Assembly (NCBI GenBank): GCA_037447655.1
Contig: JBBHKE010000586.1
Span: 1-64,000 of the forward strand
Origin: Zygnema cylindricum
Taxonomy: Eukaryota > Streptophyta > Zygnematophyceae > Zygnematales > Zygnemataceae
DNA length: 64,000 bases
Direction: 5' to 3'
This document shows positions 43,844 through 55,788 of the stretch, piece after piece. Within the stretch, counting starts at the first letter, position 1, and every line of letters begins with the position of its first letter. Below the pieces are notes generated by a model. It did no database searches, was not told the DNA's origin, and saw only the letters and a program-made list of their open reading frames with translations. The position numbers and the translations under genes are program-made.

Positions 43844-45008
43844 TCAGGAAAACTGCAACTGCCGGAGTATGTCGTATGTTTCCTCGCGATACTCTTCGAA
43901 CTCCTGGCGAAGGACGTCGAGTTAATTTTGGAGCTGTTCACATCGGGTCTCTAGTAACGCGATGTGATGATCTGCAGCTGCCAACCGCCTCCGAGTGATT
44001 CGCCCCCAAACCTGATCTTCCCCTTCCTCGGGTACAACCTCGGGTATTTTGGGTCGCGGCGGAACGTCCGCCGGTGCAGGCTCCTCGGGTGCCGGAATCC
44101 AGGGTTCTTCGGGTTCAGCCACTGGGGAAACTTCCTCCGCTGCTTCGTCCTCCGGTTCCCATCGAGGAACCTTTCGTAATTAAAAAGACACGTGTTTCCT
44201 TGCAGCGCGGGCCCGCTGCAGAGCATTCTTTTGAGCCAGTTTGAGTGCCCGTACCTCAAGGGTGACCTCCGCTCTAGAAATGAAGTCGTGGAGGCGGACA
44301 TCCCACGGGTGATAATGACAGAGTAACCCGGGAAAATCAATCCTGTACCTGTAGTTGTCCTCTACCACTTCCACGAACGGTAAGGCGTGAGGGTTTAGCT
44401 GCATATAACCCTTATGTTTATTTCCCAGGTCTTTTGTCCGCATGCTGGGTGTGATGGGACGTCGGCAGGAATACAGATAAAATCTCCAGGCTTCCCTATG
44501 CGCCACTCCTCGGGCCACTCCGAGGGGTTCCAATAAAACCTTTTGGCAAAGCTGAAGGCGAGGTCTGGATGGTGGGTGTCGACCGGTAGTGGAAAGAGGT
44601 AGTCGGGAATTTCCTCTCCCTGTTCACTTTCCTCCGCCGGATCTCTTCGGTTCCCTCGCAGGGGGAACACATCGTCGCCACTGGGGTATTGTGCATCTGC
44701 CTTCTTTTCCGCGCTTTCAGACGACTGCTCGTCCGCGGAACTCTCTTTATTTGGGTCTCGCTTCACCTCTAGATCTGAGGGCGCTCCTTGATTGGCGGAG
44801 GTGTTGGTTCTCATTCTGGTTCCTCCACCTCCGATAGCTCATGATCTTCCTTATATTCCTGATCCCCTTCCCGGGTTGGGGTGTATTCGGGGTCTTGTGA
44901 GTTTTCTGACCCCTCCTTTCCACTGGTCTCTGCAGGTCCTACCTCGCTACTGGCGGTTTCCTCAGGTTCCGGCTCCACTTCCACTTCTGTTCGCCTGCTT
45001 GCCTCCAC
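43844..45008 (-). pseudogene. Extra sense ORF of Gypsy-1, unknown function
   Basis: Between the chromodomain and the 3' LTR, on the coding strand of the element. Pieces: 45008-44811, very acidic (VEVEPEPEETASSE); 44814-44395, overlapping it by ATGA, acidic and then KRFYWNPSEWPEEWRIGKPG; 44533-44180 in the next frame (LPFVEVVEDNYRYRIDFPGL, then a basic helix-like end); and 44179-43844 in that same frame after one stop, Pro/Glu-rich followed by a heptad-like coiled coil (LLETRCEQLQN...LRQEFEEYREE). About 385 codons with one frameshift and a few stops. I do not recognise it. It is not an env (no signal peptide or membrane span seen). Confidence 0.5.
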
Positions 45009-45656
45009 CCTGGCCTCCGCCGCCCTTTACAATCTCTCGGGACGGTACGCATCTCCTTGTCCCACTCGTACAAGTCTCCTCCTCTTCGGTGGTGGAGAGG
45101 ACTACGACGCCATACACACTGTTGAACAAGACAATTTCGGTAATTCCTGAAGCGAAGGTAAACTGACTGTGCCGAGACAAGCAATTTCCAAGCTGCCGAG
45201 ACTGGGTTGGTCGCGAGGACAGATGGCGGCTTTATTCACGGGGGTTGTGGGTTTCACTCTTGGACTTTGCGAAGCGTCGCAGCATGCGAGGGTATCGCAG
45301 CGTCCATCATTTATAAAACTGCGTTGCTGCGGCGAAACCGAGGGTTCGTGGTTACCCACATAGTGAAACACAATTGCGCCGTTGCGCATTCCTGTCAGCG
45401 CAGTGGTGGTGCTGCGATCCTTTGACGGCTTCGTGACCATGTTGCGCTGCGGTGGCTGCACTGTTACAACGCTGCGGTGGGATAACATCGCCGCTGCGTT
45501 CCTCTGCCGCGTCCCCAAGATAATTGCGATGGTTGCGACACTGCGATTCGCTCTTTTTTTGCGGCCGCTGCGATTTCCCCTCCGGTAAAGCTGAGTGTCC
45601 TCATTCCGCCAAAACCGGCGCAGCAACTTCGGAGAATGCAGATCCCCCTCGTCCAC

Positions 45657-48600
45657 CTAAGAGTCGTCCTCAGCACCGTAGCCCTTCCAACGCACCAAAT
45701 ATTGGGTGGAGTTGGAATTCCGAGCGTGGCGTGATTGAATGATCGCTTCTACTTCATACTCGTCCGAGGTTCCCCGAACAGGTGGTAAAGGAGTATGTCG
45801 TCGTCGACCAAGAAACACCAAATCAGGATCGCGGAATGGCTTAAGAAGGGAAACATGAAAGTCATTGTGGATATGCAAGTCCGTCGGAATATCGAACTTG
45901 TAAGCCACGACGCCCACACGGGAAAGAATTGTGAACGGGCGCGTGAACTTCGGTGTCAACTTCTTAGTGAGGGCACCCGGCAAAGAGAGGTTTGCCATAT
46001 CAAGGCGAACTTTGTCCCCCACGTTAAAGACGGTGTCCTTCCGATGAGCATCACCCTGCGACTTTTGTCAATCCTTTGCCATTTGGAGCGCCTTGGTCGC
46101 ATTTTCTAGATTATTTTGCAGCGTTTTGGCAAAGTCCAGAGCTGCCGGGGTTTGGCAGTCCGCTACCAATAAGTTTTGGGGAAGAGTGGGTTGTCGTCCA
46201 TTGAGGGAGAATGGCGTAGCATTCGTTGACGAGTGCACTGCACTGTTGTATGCTACCTCGATCGCTTTTAAATGGTCCACCCAATCCATTTGGTGCACCG
46301 AGACATAAGCCCGCAGCGCTTCCTCCAAAGTTCGATTCACCTTTTCAGTCTGACCATCAGTTTGAGGGTGGTAGGCTGAGGACATCGCCAGTTGCGTTCC
46401 ACATAGCTCAAACAGATCCCTCCAAAAGTGACTCACAAATTTCTGATCCCGATCGCTGACGATCCTCTTTGGGAGTCCGTGATGGCGGAATATCTCCGAA
46501 AGAATAAGTCTGCCACATCTCGCGCTGTGGCGGTGGTTGTCGTGGGTAAGAAATGAGCCATTTTTGTTAGGTAATCCACGACGACGAAGATAAAGTCATA
46601 ACCTCCCTGGTTAACGGAAGAGCAACGATGAAGTCCATCGAAATCACTTCCCAAGGAACAGATGATATCGGAAGGGGTTGCAACAGACCCTGGTGACCCG
46701 ATTCCGCTTTTTTTCGATTACAGGAGTCACACGTCCGGACATACTCCGCAATGTCCCGAGTCATGTTTGGCCAATAATACGCCTCAGCGACACGTGCGGT
46801 TGTTTTATCCCGCCCAAAATGTCCACTGAACGGCTCGTCGTGACTCATTATAAGAATCATGTGACGGAGTTCCGTATTTGTTGGCACATAAAGCCGTGTT
46901 GTCTTACTCGGTCTGTATTGCCACATACCATTGGCGGTTCGAATGAGTACCTTCCGTTTAATAAGTTCCTTTAGTGAATCATCATCGCTGTAGGCGGCCT
47001 TTATCCGACCTAACCACTGGTCATCAACCTGCACCGTACCGGTGACTGCGCTGAGTTTGGGTCTTGCGCTGCGGTGGACGCTGCGGTGTTCTCTTTTACA
47101 GAGCTTACGCTCCCATGCTGCGATCTTTGCGGTCGTTGCTCCGCTACCGGCGCAACGACTTCGGGTCTTCTTGAGAGCGCATCCGCCGGGTTCGTTTTGC
47201 CCGGCTTATATTCTATAACAAGTTTCGGACTGAAGGTCTGTAGAAACGTCATCCAGCGCACTTGTTTCTTGGACAACTTCGGCTAGGTCTGGAGATATTA
47301 TAAGGCGTGGTGATCCGTGATAATCGTGATCCATTTCCCCTGAACGTAACACTTCCAAACCCCCATCGCATTGATGATAGTTATTGTCTTCTTCTCATGG
47401 GTGGCCCAGTTCAGTTCTGCTGCCTTTAGTTTTCGACTGTCGTAGGCAATGGGTTGAAAGCCTTTCCCTTGATCTTGCATAAGGATTGCTCCAATAGCCG
47501 TATCGCTAGCGTCGGTAATTATCGTCCCAGGTAAGTCCGCGTCGGGAACAACTAACACAGGGGCGGTAACCAACCGCTCCTTTAGCGTGTTAAAGGCTGC
47601 CCCTTGTGTCGCTTTCCAGTCATAGGGTACGCCATTCTTAAACAATTCCGTGAGCGGTGCAGCGATTTTTGCAAAACCCTCGACAAAACGTTGATAATAG
47701 GAGCATAGTCCTAGAAAGCTCCGTAACTCCGTAATATTTGCCAGCTGCGGCCACTCCTTAACTGCCCTTATCTTGTTTGGATCCACTGCGATTCCGTCCC
47801 GGCTCACCACATGGCCTAAAAAATCAATATTCTCCTTGAAAAAGTCACATTTACTTCTTTTTGCGTATAACTTATTTTCCCGAAGGACTTGGAAGACCGG
47901 CCGTAAGTGCTTCTTATGCTCCTCCTGCGTTCGGCTATACACCAGTATGTCGTCTAGGAAAACGATCACAAACGCGTCCAGATATTGCCGAAAGATGGAA
48001 TTCATTAAATGCATAAAAGTCGCCAGTGCGTTAGTGAATCCGAACGGCATTACCCGAAACTGGAAATGACCGTATCGAGTTCTGAACGTCGTCTTCTCCA
48101 CATCTTCCTCGGCAATTCTAATCTGGTGGTTGCCGCTCCGCAAGTCTATTTTCGAAAAATATTTGGCACCTCGAAGCCGATCCAACAATTCGTCTATCCT
48201 CGGTAGGGGGTACGCATTCTTCACCATTAATTTGTTCAGCGCTCGGTAGTCAATACACATACGGAAACCTCCATCTTTCTTGTTCACAAAGAGAACGGGG
48301 GCTCCGTACGGTGACTTGCTTGGTTCGATTGCCCCGGCTTCGACCAACTCCGCGAGTTGCTTTTTCAGTTCGTCCAACTCGGTGTAGCTCATCTTGTATA
48401 TCCGATTAGCCGCGGGTACCGCTCCAGGAACAAGCTCTATCCTATGGTCTATTTCGCGCTTCGGAGGTAATCCTTTGGGGAGCTTCGGGGGAAATCCATC
48501 TGCGTACTCCTCGAGAAGTTTTGTGATGACTTCCGAGGCCTCTTCGGAAGTCTTCCCAATGTCGTCACTTTCTTTGGAGTCGAAGTCGGGGTCTTTCTTC

Positions 48601-49187
48601 TTCCATTCTTCTGGGATCCCTTCCTTCGCCTCCTCCATTGGCTGGACGACCGCCATACCAATCGTTTCCCCTTTCTTGAGTGCCCTCTTGAGCTGTAAGG
48701 CCGAAAGCAGGCGTCCCTCTTCCGCTCCCTTACCAGCCGCTCCCGCTTTTACCTCAAACTCTTCTTCACCCTTCTTCACCCTCATGGCGCCACTTCTCCA
48801 ATCGATCGTCAGATTCCATTTTTGCAGCCACGGCTTTCCCCGGATTACCTCATGGTCCCCAAGAGGTAATACATGAAGCGTGTCGTACCATCGGAATTTC
48901 CCAACTCCGACGCGTAACTTCGGAGTATGATGGGTAATCGATAATGAACTGTCGTCGGCCAATTGTACCGACTGATGATCCTTTAGTACCACAAGAGGAA
49001 GTTTCAATCTTTTCACCGTCGCCTCGTTAATGAAGTTCCCCGATGCTCCGGAGTCCACCATGAAGTCAGCTGCACTCATTCTGATTTGACCCCGAAATAT
49101 CAAAGGGTCTCCTCCTTCACCGGCTAATCTCATAACGGTAAGTTTTCCCTTTTTGGGACTTTTCCGTTTTGAACACTCCCGAGCCAT
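45657..49187 (-). pseudogene. Gypsy-1 pol: protease, RT, RNase H, integrase, chromodomain
   Basis: 49187-47298 is one frame: protease [14 protein letters not shown] with [35 protein letters not shown] and the intact active site [10 protein letters not shown]; RNase [16 protein letters not shown] stop after TDHHAL and a second stop follow before 47276-47010 (KPGKTNPADALSRRP). Integrase is in three frames: zinc region (HDEPFSGHFGRDKT, CDSCNRKK) at 47034-46567; core with VVVDYLTKMAHFLP and HPQTDGQTEKVNRTLEEALR down to 46068; tail with [11 protein letters not shown]. Chromodomain [10 protein letters not shown]...YLVRWKGYG ends where a Trp codon became TAG (45654-45656), before VDEGDLHSPKLL. Confidence 0.9.
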
Positions 49188-49344
49188 ATGATCTGGAGAA
49201 CCGCAATGGAAGCATAGGCCATTTTGCCTCCTCCGCTCGATTTCCTCGGGGACAAGTCATTGGTCTTGGTCTTGGTAGTTTTCTTCTTTCTTCGCACGAC
49301 GTTGACCGCTTCTTTATCCTTATTAATTGCGCCGAGCTCCATGG

Positions 49345-50390
49345 TGCAACTCTGAGACCTCCATAAGTCCTCAGAGTAAACAGCTTCCAAGAAGCCTCTA
49401 AGATAATCCTGACCCCTTTGTGTTTCAGCAAAAATAACTGCCACCCTAGCAAACAAAAGCCCTGACCACCTGCACCTTTGTGAAGGCAAGACTCCCCTGA
49501 GTCGATAGCAAAAAGAATCTCTGAATTTGCTCCCCTGAGCAGTAAGTTATGGAGGGTCAAAGTTGACCTTTTGTACAAAAGCTCTCTGGGAGAGGGGGTC
49601 TTATCTTCTAATTTTTCTAAGTCCTATCTCTCTCACAGACTCTATTTACTGATGTACGAAACCAATCAGAATTGAGTTCCGTACGCAAAAGTACAGCTGC
49701 CGGTGTACTTTATGTACGGACATTGTACGACATGGCCAAAATGTCGACACATGTCAAATCCAGATTCGGTGCCATAATCTCCGGAGATTCCACAATCCAA
49801 CGCAATTTCGCCACGCGTCATCCGATGTGGCGATGGCCACAAACCGCCGAAATCTTCCTCCGCGATCTCGGCGCTAATCCCGGCCGTCTGATTAAATTCG
49901 GATTTAATCGTAGCCGTAATAAATACATGCGCGGTATTTGTTTCACTTACGAAACAAATGCGCGGTATTGATTTTCGTCCGTACCGTAATTCGTACATTA
50001 TATATTACTGGATCTATGTATCCCGTAATCCATTTCAGTTAAATGATTTATCGCACGTCTAATCATTTAAATAAATATCAAACTACATGTTACGTAATAC
50101 TACGGCTAGACTTAACGGCTAAGGCTACCGGCTATTTCCTGTCTGCCGGCCGGTAGGTACAAGGATCAAATCCTGCTGCCGGCACTTTCCTTTTAAATAA
50201 ATAAACCCTAATATAAAATTCCCGTAAACCTCAGGATAGCCAAGGTAGCCATGGCTCTAGCTTCCTCTCCAATTTCTCAGTGACTGCGACAAGTTTGAGA
50301 GTTGGAGAGAGAAGTTAGAGATAGACTGCCTCGGCTTCTATATTTCTTTTCAGACCTAGAAATTACTAATAAAAACCATTAGTTTCTACA
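49345..50390 (-). repeat. 3' LTR of Copia-A
   Basis: Minus strand TGTAGAAACTAATGG...GAGTTGCA. A worn tRNA-like segment lies at 50101-50180 on the plus strand. Confidence 0.95.
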
Positions 50391-50403
50391 CTCCCCTTAT
50401 TTT

Positions 50404-52320
50404 CTAGTCAATCTTTAATTTCAGACCACACTTCTCCCTGCAACAAATTAGCTTAGGGGAAGGCACAGGTTTGGTCATCATATCCGCTACCATCTCACTA
50501 TCTGGTCTGTACTCTAAACTGATTATTTTGTTTTCTACTTTTTCTCTAACAAAGCTGAGTCTGATATCCATGTGTTTGGCTTTAAAATGATGTTTAGGAT
50601 TGGCAGAAATAGCGATTGCTGCCTGATTATCACAAAATATTTTCTGCACACCACTCTTAAGGTGGCCAAGCTCACCAAGTAAAGACTTGACCCACATCAA
50701 TTCTTTTACAGCAGAACAAGAGGCCATATACTCAGCCTCCATGGTGGACTGAGCAATAACCTTTTGCTTTTTACTACTCCAACAGCAAGCCCTATCACCC
50801 ACATATAATACATATCCAGAAGTGCATCTCCTCATCGGAGCATCACCATAACTGGCATCACTCCAAGTAGTGATGTCAGTATTCTCCCCACCCAAATGCA
50901 ACCATAGATCCCTAGTTCCTATCAAATATCTAAGGACTCTCTTAGCTGCCTCCCAATCCTTCTTAGTGGGAGCATTTAGACTTCTACTCAGCACTCCTAC
51001 AGCTGAAGCTAAATCCGGCCGGGTACAATTCATAAAATAGATTAGACTTCCCACTACTTGCCTGTAAGGAATAGTCTCCATGAACTTCTGTTCATCAGGA
51101 GATAATTCCTCGTGTAAGACTTTGACTCCTTCTTCCTCACTCCCCTCACTTCCCTTCTTCAACTCCATTGGAGTTGTACAACTATTAGCTTTATCCATTT
51201 GAAATTTTTCAAGCATGTTCCCTATTGCTTCCTTTTGAGTCAGTCTTATAATTTTCCTTTTTCGGTCTCTCTCTACTTGAATTCCCAAAATATATCTTGC
51301 TTCTCCCATATCCTTCATTTCAAATCTCCCCTTAAGATCGGTTTTCAGTTTGTTAATTTTTTCCATTGATTTACTTAAAACAAGCAAATCATCAACATAA
51401 ATTGCGATAAATATTAAACCTTCCTCATCTTCGAAAACATAGATTGAGTGATCTGAGCTGATCCGCATATATCCCAGACCGGTAAGAAACTCATCAAGCT
51501 TCTTATTCCATTGTCGAGGTGCTTGTTTCAAACCATAAAGAGATTTAATCAGCCGGCATACCTTACTCTCCTCTCCTTCCTCCACAAAACCTTCGGGTTG
51601 TCGCATGAAGATCTCCTCTTCCAATTCTCCATGCAAAAAGGCTGTCTTGATGTCCATCTGATGCACTTCTATGTCTTCCGCCGCTGCTAAACTGAGAAGT
51701 ATGCGGACGGAGGGAAATTTGACGACCGGGGCAAAGGTTTCCTCGTAGTCAATTCCCTCCTTTTGTGTAAATCCCTTTGCCACTAATCGGGCCTTGTAGC
51801 GCTCGATTGTGTTATCTGGGTTCAGTTTTAATTTGAAAACTCACTTACAACCGATTGGTTTTCGGTTAGGTGGACAATCCACCAGCTCCCAAGTATCGGC
51901 TGCCATAATTGAGGCCATCTCCTCATTGATGGCTGTCTTCCACCGGTTTCTTTCTGGACAAGTCATCGCCTCTCCATAAGTTTGAGGTTCATCTTGATGA
52001 GATAGTTTAGTTACCTTGTTATTAACCTGTTTTTCTTGCAGTCTTTTGCTACTTCTCCTCCCCCCCTCAAAATCTGAGGCCGGAATAGATGGTTCTCGTG
52101 GATTCTTTTTAACAAACTCGGCTTCTCCCCTATCCCTTGATTCCGAATCAATTTCCACCACGTCTTCCGCTTCGAGTAGAGTTGTCATTGGGGTTTCCAC
52201 AGCCGAGTCCTTTTCGGTCTGATTTGTTCCTGCAAGAATGTCATCTTCTCTAAAACCTGGATAGTTAGGAAGCTCAAAGTAATCGGAATTTTCTGACTCA
52301 AATCTGATTTTTACTGACTT
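50404..52320 (-). pseudogene. Copia-A RT and RNase H
   Basis: Same frame as gag. 52200-51841 holds the integrase-RT linker and RT start (WKTAINEEMASI, TWELVDCPPNRKPIGCK) ending at a TGA where Trp is expected (GCK-W-VFK). 51783-50404 is open: [51 protein letters not shown], then RNase H SDASYGDAPMRRCTSGY, STMEAEYMA, FCDNQAAIAI, VADMMTKPV. It ends 14 bp before the 3' LTR. Catalytic residues are intact. Confidence 0.9.
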
Positions 52321-52440
52321 CGTTTATTTGAAAGGATCCACAGACTTTCCTTCATCCATAACTACTAGATGCTTTACTAAGATTATATCTTCCCTTTTTA
52401 GATCATAAACTCTATATCCTTTAACATCTTCATCATATCC

Positions 52441-54738
52441 TTATAAGTATCCCGGTTTTCCTTTAGGATCTAGCTTCCAATTGGACCGATCAGTATCTAG
52501 ATTGAACACTTGACTGCCGAAAACCTTTAAGTGAGATATGTCTAGTTTCCGGCCTGTCCATCTCTCATAAGGTGTTTGATCTTTTATAGCTGAAGTAAGA
52601 ACTCTATTCTTGAGGTAATTAGCACAGTTCATTGCTTCTACCCAAAACCTTTTTCCTATCTTTTTATCTGACAACATGCTTCTAGCACTATCACTTAGTG
52701 TTCTATTTAACCTTTCAGCTACCCCATTCTGTTCCGGATTTTCTAGAACTGTCTTTTGATGTTGAACCCCATCTTCCCTCAGAAAAATCTCAAAATGGTT
52801 AGAAGTATACTCTCCACCATTATCACTCCTTACTCTCTTGATTGGAGTTTCATGGAGTTTTTCGCTCCATGCTTTATATTGTCTAAAACAATCCTCAGCT
52901 TCGGACTTGTTTTTCAAAAAATATACACGGGAATACCGAGACCAATCATCAATTATAGTCATCATAAATCTCTTCCCACCCGGTGAGGGCACTTTAGCTG
53001 GTCCCCAAATATCTGTGTGTACTAGATCTAGAATTTTTTCTCCCTTATAGGTGGCTGATTTAGGAAAGGGTAATCTGTGTGCTTTACCTTGAGCAGATCC
53101 ACTACAATCACTTATATCATCACTTTCACTGAACTGAATCCCTTCCACCACTCCCATCTTTTTCATCTCTCTTAACTTATCTAGATTCACATGCCCAAGC
53201 CTCTTATGCCACATCAAAATATCATGAACACCAGCATAATAAAGTTTCTTCTTTTCATTACTTAAAACGAGCCTAAACATCCCATGGCTACCTTTCTCAG
53301 CAATGAAATAGACATCCTCCTCAAAACTAGCAGTAAAGACTCCTTCCCTAGTGCTAGTGAAAAAACCCTTATCATCTAATACTGATGTAGAGATAAGATT
53401 TTTGTTCAGCTCCGGAATAAACAATACATCGGAGAATGTTAATATAGATGTCTTTCCTTCTACTAACACTTTCAGATCTACCGATCCTACAAGAGTAGTG
53501 GTGACTATCCTCCCATCCCCGTACTCTATCTCTACGGTGGGAATCTTTCTTATCTTAGTGAACAGGTGTCTATCCTTACACATGTGCATGGAGGCACCTG
53601 AATCTACAATCCAGCCTGCTTCACCTTTCAATCCACCGTAAGCACATTTCTGCCTGCGTGGCATTTCGACCTCATTTTTCGCCTCAAACTCCTCATCCAA
53701 AAGGAGCTCATCGTCCTCGTCCTCGGATTTCGCCTTAAGTACCTGTGTGACAAGGGCCTTTTTCTTTCCTCTCGGGGTACCACCGGTCTGCCCCTCCTTT
53801 AACTGAAGCTCGGTTAGCTTAGTGCACTCTGCCATATAGTGCCCCGGTTTCTTACAAAAATGACATAAACCTTTGGGAGCCCTTGGTTCGAACTCGTCGG
53901 ACTGTTTTTTCTGCTCCTTACCCCCATAGTTTCCGACCGGTTTTCAGGAATCCCTCTTCCTCCAATCAGTCGCTGTTGCCAAGGCTTGGCCACTCTTTCC
54001 TCCACTTCGGATCTCAATTGTATTCTCTTGAACGAGAATCATCCCTACCACTGAGTTCCATATCCACCTTGAGTCAGGCAAGTCCTGCACACGGTAAACT
54101 ATGTTCACGAACTCATCAGGTAACTTCATCAGTAAACAGTTAACCTTTTCTTTTTCACTAAAATCTTTTCCCGCACTCTGTAGCTCCATGAAGAGTGTAG
54201 CAAGCTCATTGCAAAAATCCAACATATTTCCCCCTTTGTATACATACTCCTTAACTTTCTGATCATCCAACTGTTGTTGCTAAATCGTACCACTTCGGTA
54301 CATCTCTATGAGAGCCATCCAAAGATCGGATGCCCTTTCTACCTGCAAATGAGGACATGCAAGTCCTTGAGTGAGATGGCGTAGGATGAAGTGCTTTGCC
54401 GCCATATTGTTGAAGTCCCAGGTTTCAGTATCATTCTCCTCATTCCTCGGAATAGACGACATGAATGTCGAACCAGTTGCTATTGGTGTGGTCGTCTCCT
54501 TATCCTTTCCTTTGTCCACCACCTCTCATTCTTTTGTTTCCTCCGTTGAAGATGGATCCTCTTTCCTAGTAAATCTGGTTCCTCCAAATCTTGGAGGAAT
54601 TCCAAGACTTCATGGACGCCCCAACCGTCCACTCACTATCCCCCAAAACCTTTTTTCGCATAGAGCTCCTATCATCATACTTTCCCAGTATATGAAGCCG
54701 GTTCCATTAAAGATTGGTACCCTAGAGGGTGGGCCCAT
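52441..54738 (-). pseudogene. Copia-A gag-protease-integrase
   Basis: Frame from ATG 54738: gag MGPPSRVPIFNGTGFIYWES, KHFILRHLTQGL, zinc knuckle CHFCKKPGHYMAEC, protease WIVDSGASMHMC, pre-integrase HKRLGHVNLDKL with the second Cys of the C-x2-C pair changed (CSGSAQGK), and integrase core D (LVHTDIWGP), D (VRSDNGGEY) and E (QNGVAERLNRT). In-frame stops lie near 54610, 54525, 54280 and 53945 in gag and at 52441. No frameshift seen. Confidence 0.9.
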
Positions 54739-54742
54739 AACC
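54728..54742 (-). promoter_or_regulatory. PBS of Copia-A: initiator tRNA-Met anticodon arm
   Basis: Minus strand GGTTATGGGCCCACC starts at the first base after the LTR and is a 15-base perfect complement of the plant initiator tRNA-Met anticodon arm. The ATG in it (54738-54736) opens the gag frame (MGPPSRVPIFNG). Confidence 0.85.
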
Positions 54743-55788
54743 TGCAACTCTGAGACCTCCATAAGTCCTCAGAGTAAACAGCTTCCAAGAAGCCTCTAGG
54801 ATAATCCTGACCCCTTTGTGTTTCAGCAAAAATAACTGCCACCCTGGCAGATAAAAACCCTCACCACGTGCACCCTTGTGAAGGCAAGACTCCCTTGAGT
54901 CGATAGCAAAAAGAATCTCTGAATTTGCTCCCCTGAGCAGTAAGTTATGGAGGGTCAAAGTTGACCTTTTGTACAAAAGCTCTCTGGGAGAGGGGGTCCT
55001 ATCTTCTAATTTTTCTAAGTCCTATCTCTCTCACAGACTCTATTTACTGATGTACGAAACCAATCAGAATTGAGTTCCGTACGCAAAAGTACAGCTGCCG
55101 GTGTACTTTATGTACGGACATTGTACGACATGGCCAAAATGTCGACACATGTCAAATCCAGATTCGGTGTCATAATCTCCGTAGATTCCACAATCCAACG
55201 GAATTTCGCCACGCGTCATCCGATGTGGCGATGGCCACAAACCGCCGAAATCTTCCTCCGCGATCTCGGCGCTAATCCCGGCCGTCTGATTAAATTCGGA
55301 TTTAATCGTAGCCGTAATAAATACATGCGCGGTATTTGTTTCACTTACGAAACAAATGCGCGGTATTGATTTTCGTCCGTACCGTAATTCGTACATTATA
55401 TATTACTGGATCTATGTATCTCGTAATCCATTTCAGTTAAATGATTTATCGCACGTCTAATCATTTAAATAAATATCAAACTACATGTTACGTAATACTA
55501 CGGCTAGACTTAACGGCTAAGGCTACCGGCTATTTCCTGTCTGCCGGCCGGTAGGTACAAGGATCAAATCCTGCCGCCGGCACATTCCTTTTAAATAAAT
55601 AAACCCTAATATAAAATTCCCGTAAACCTCAGGATAGCCAAGGTAGCCATGGCTCTAGCTTCCTCTCCAATTTCTCAGTGACTGCGACAAGTTTGAGAGT
55701 TGGAGAGAGAAGTTAGAGATAGACTGCCTCGGCTTCTATATTTTTTTTCAGACCTAGAAAATACTAATAAAAACCATTAGTTTCTACA
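54743..55788 (-). repeat. 5' LTR of Copia-A
   Basis: Partner of 49345-50390, ending TTGCA directly against the PBS. Confidence 0.95.

Larger units (their letters stand above)
49345..55788 (-). mobile_element. Copia-A: youngest Copia element, inserted in Gypsy-1 gag
   Basis: LTRs 49345-50390 and 54743-55788 with perfect TSD CATGG (49340-49344, 55789-55793). By eye I count about 17 differences between the two 1046-bp LTRs, so it is the most recent insertion of the nest. Minus-strand order is LTR, PBS, gag, protease, integrase, RT, RNase H, purine tract (AAATAAGGGGAG), LTR. All coding segments lie in a single frame, broken only by stop codons. Confidence 0.95.

Noticed and set aside
44811-45184. 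Envelope gene in Gypsy-1
   Set aside because: No signal peptide, membrane span or Cys pattern; the ORF is acidic and coiled-coil, so I left it as unknown.
49672-49998. ORFs on both strands in the Copia-A LTRs (also 55064-55396)
   Set aside because: Identical because the LTRs are identical; no coding signature and no counterpart in diverged LTRs.
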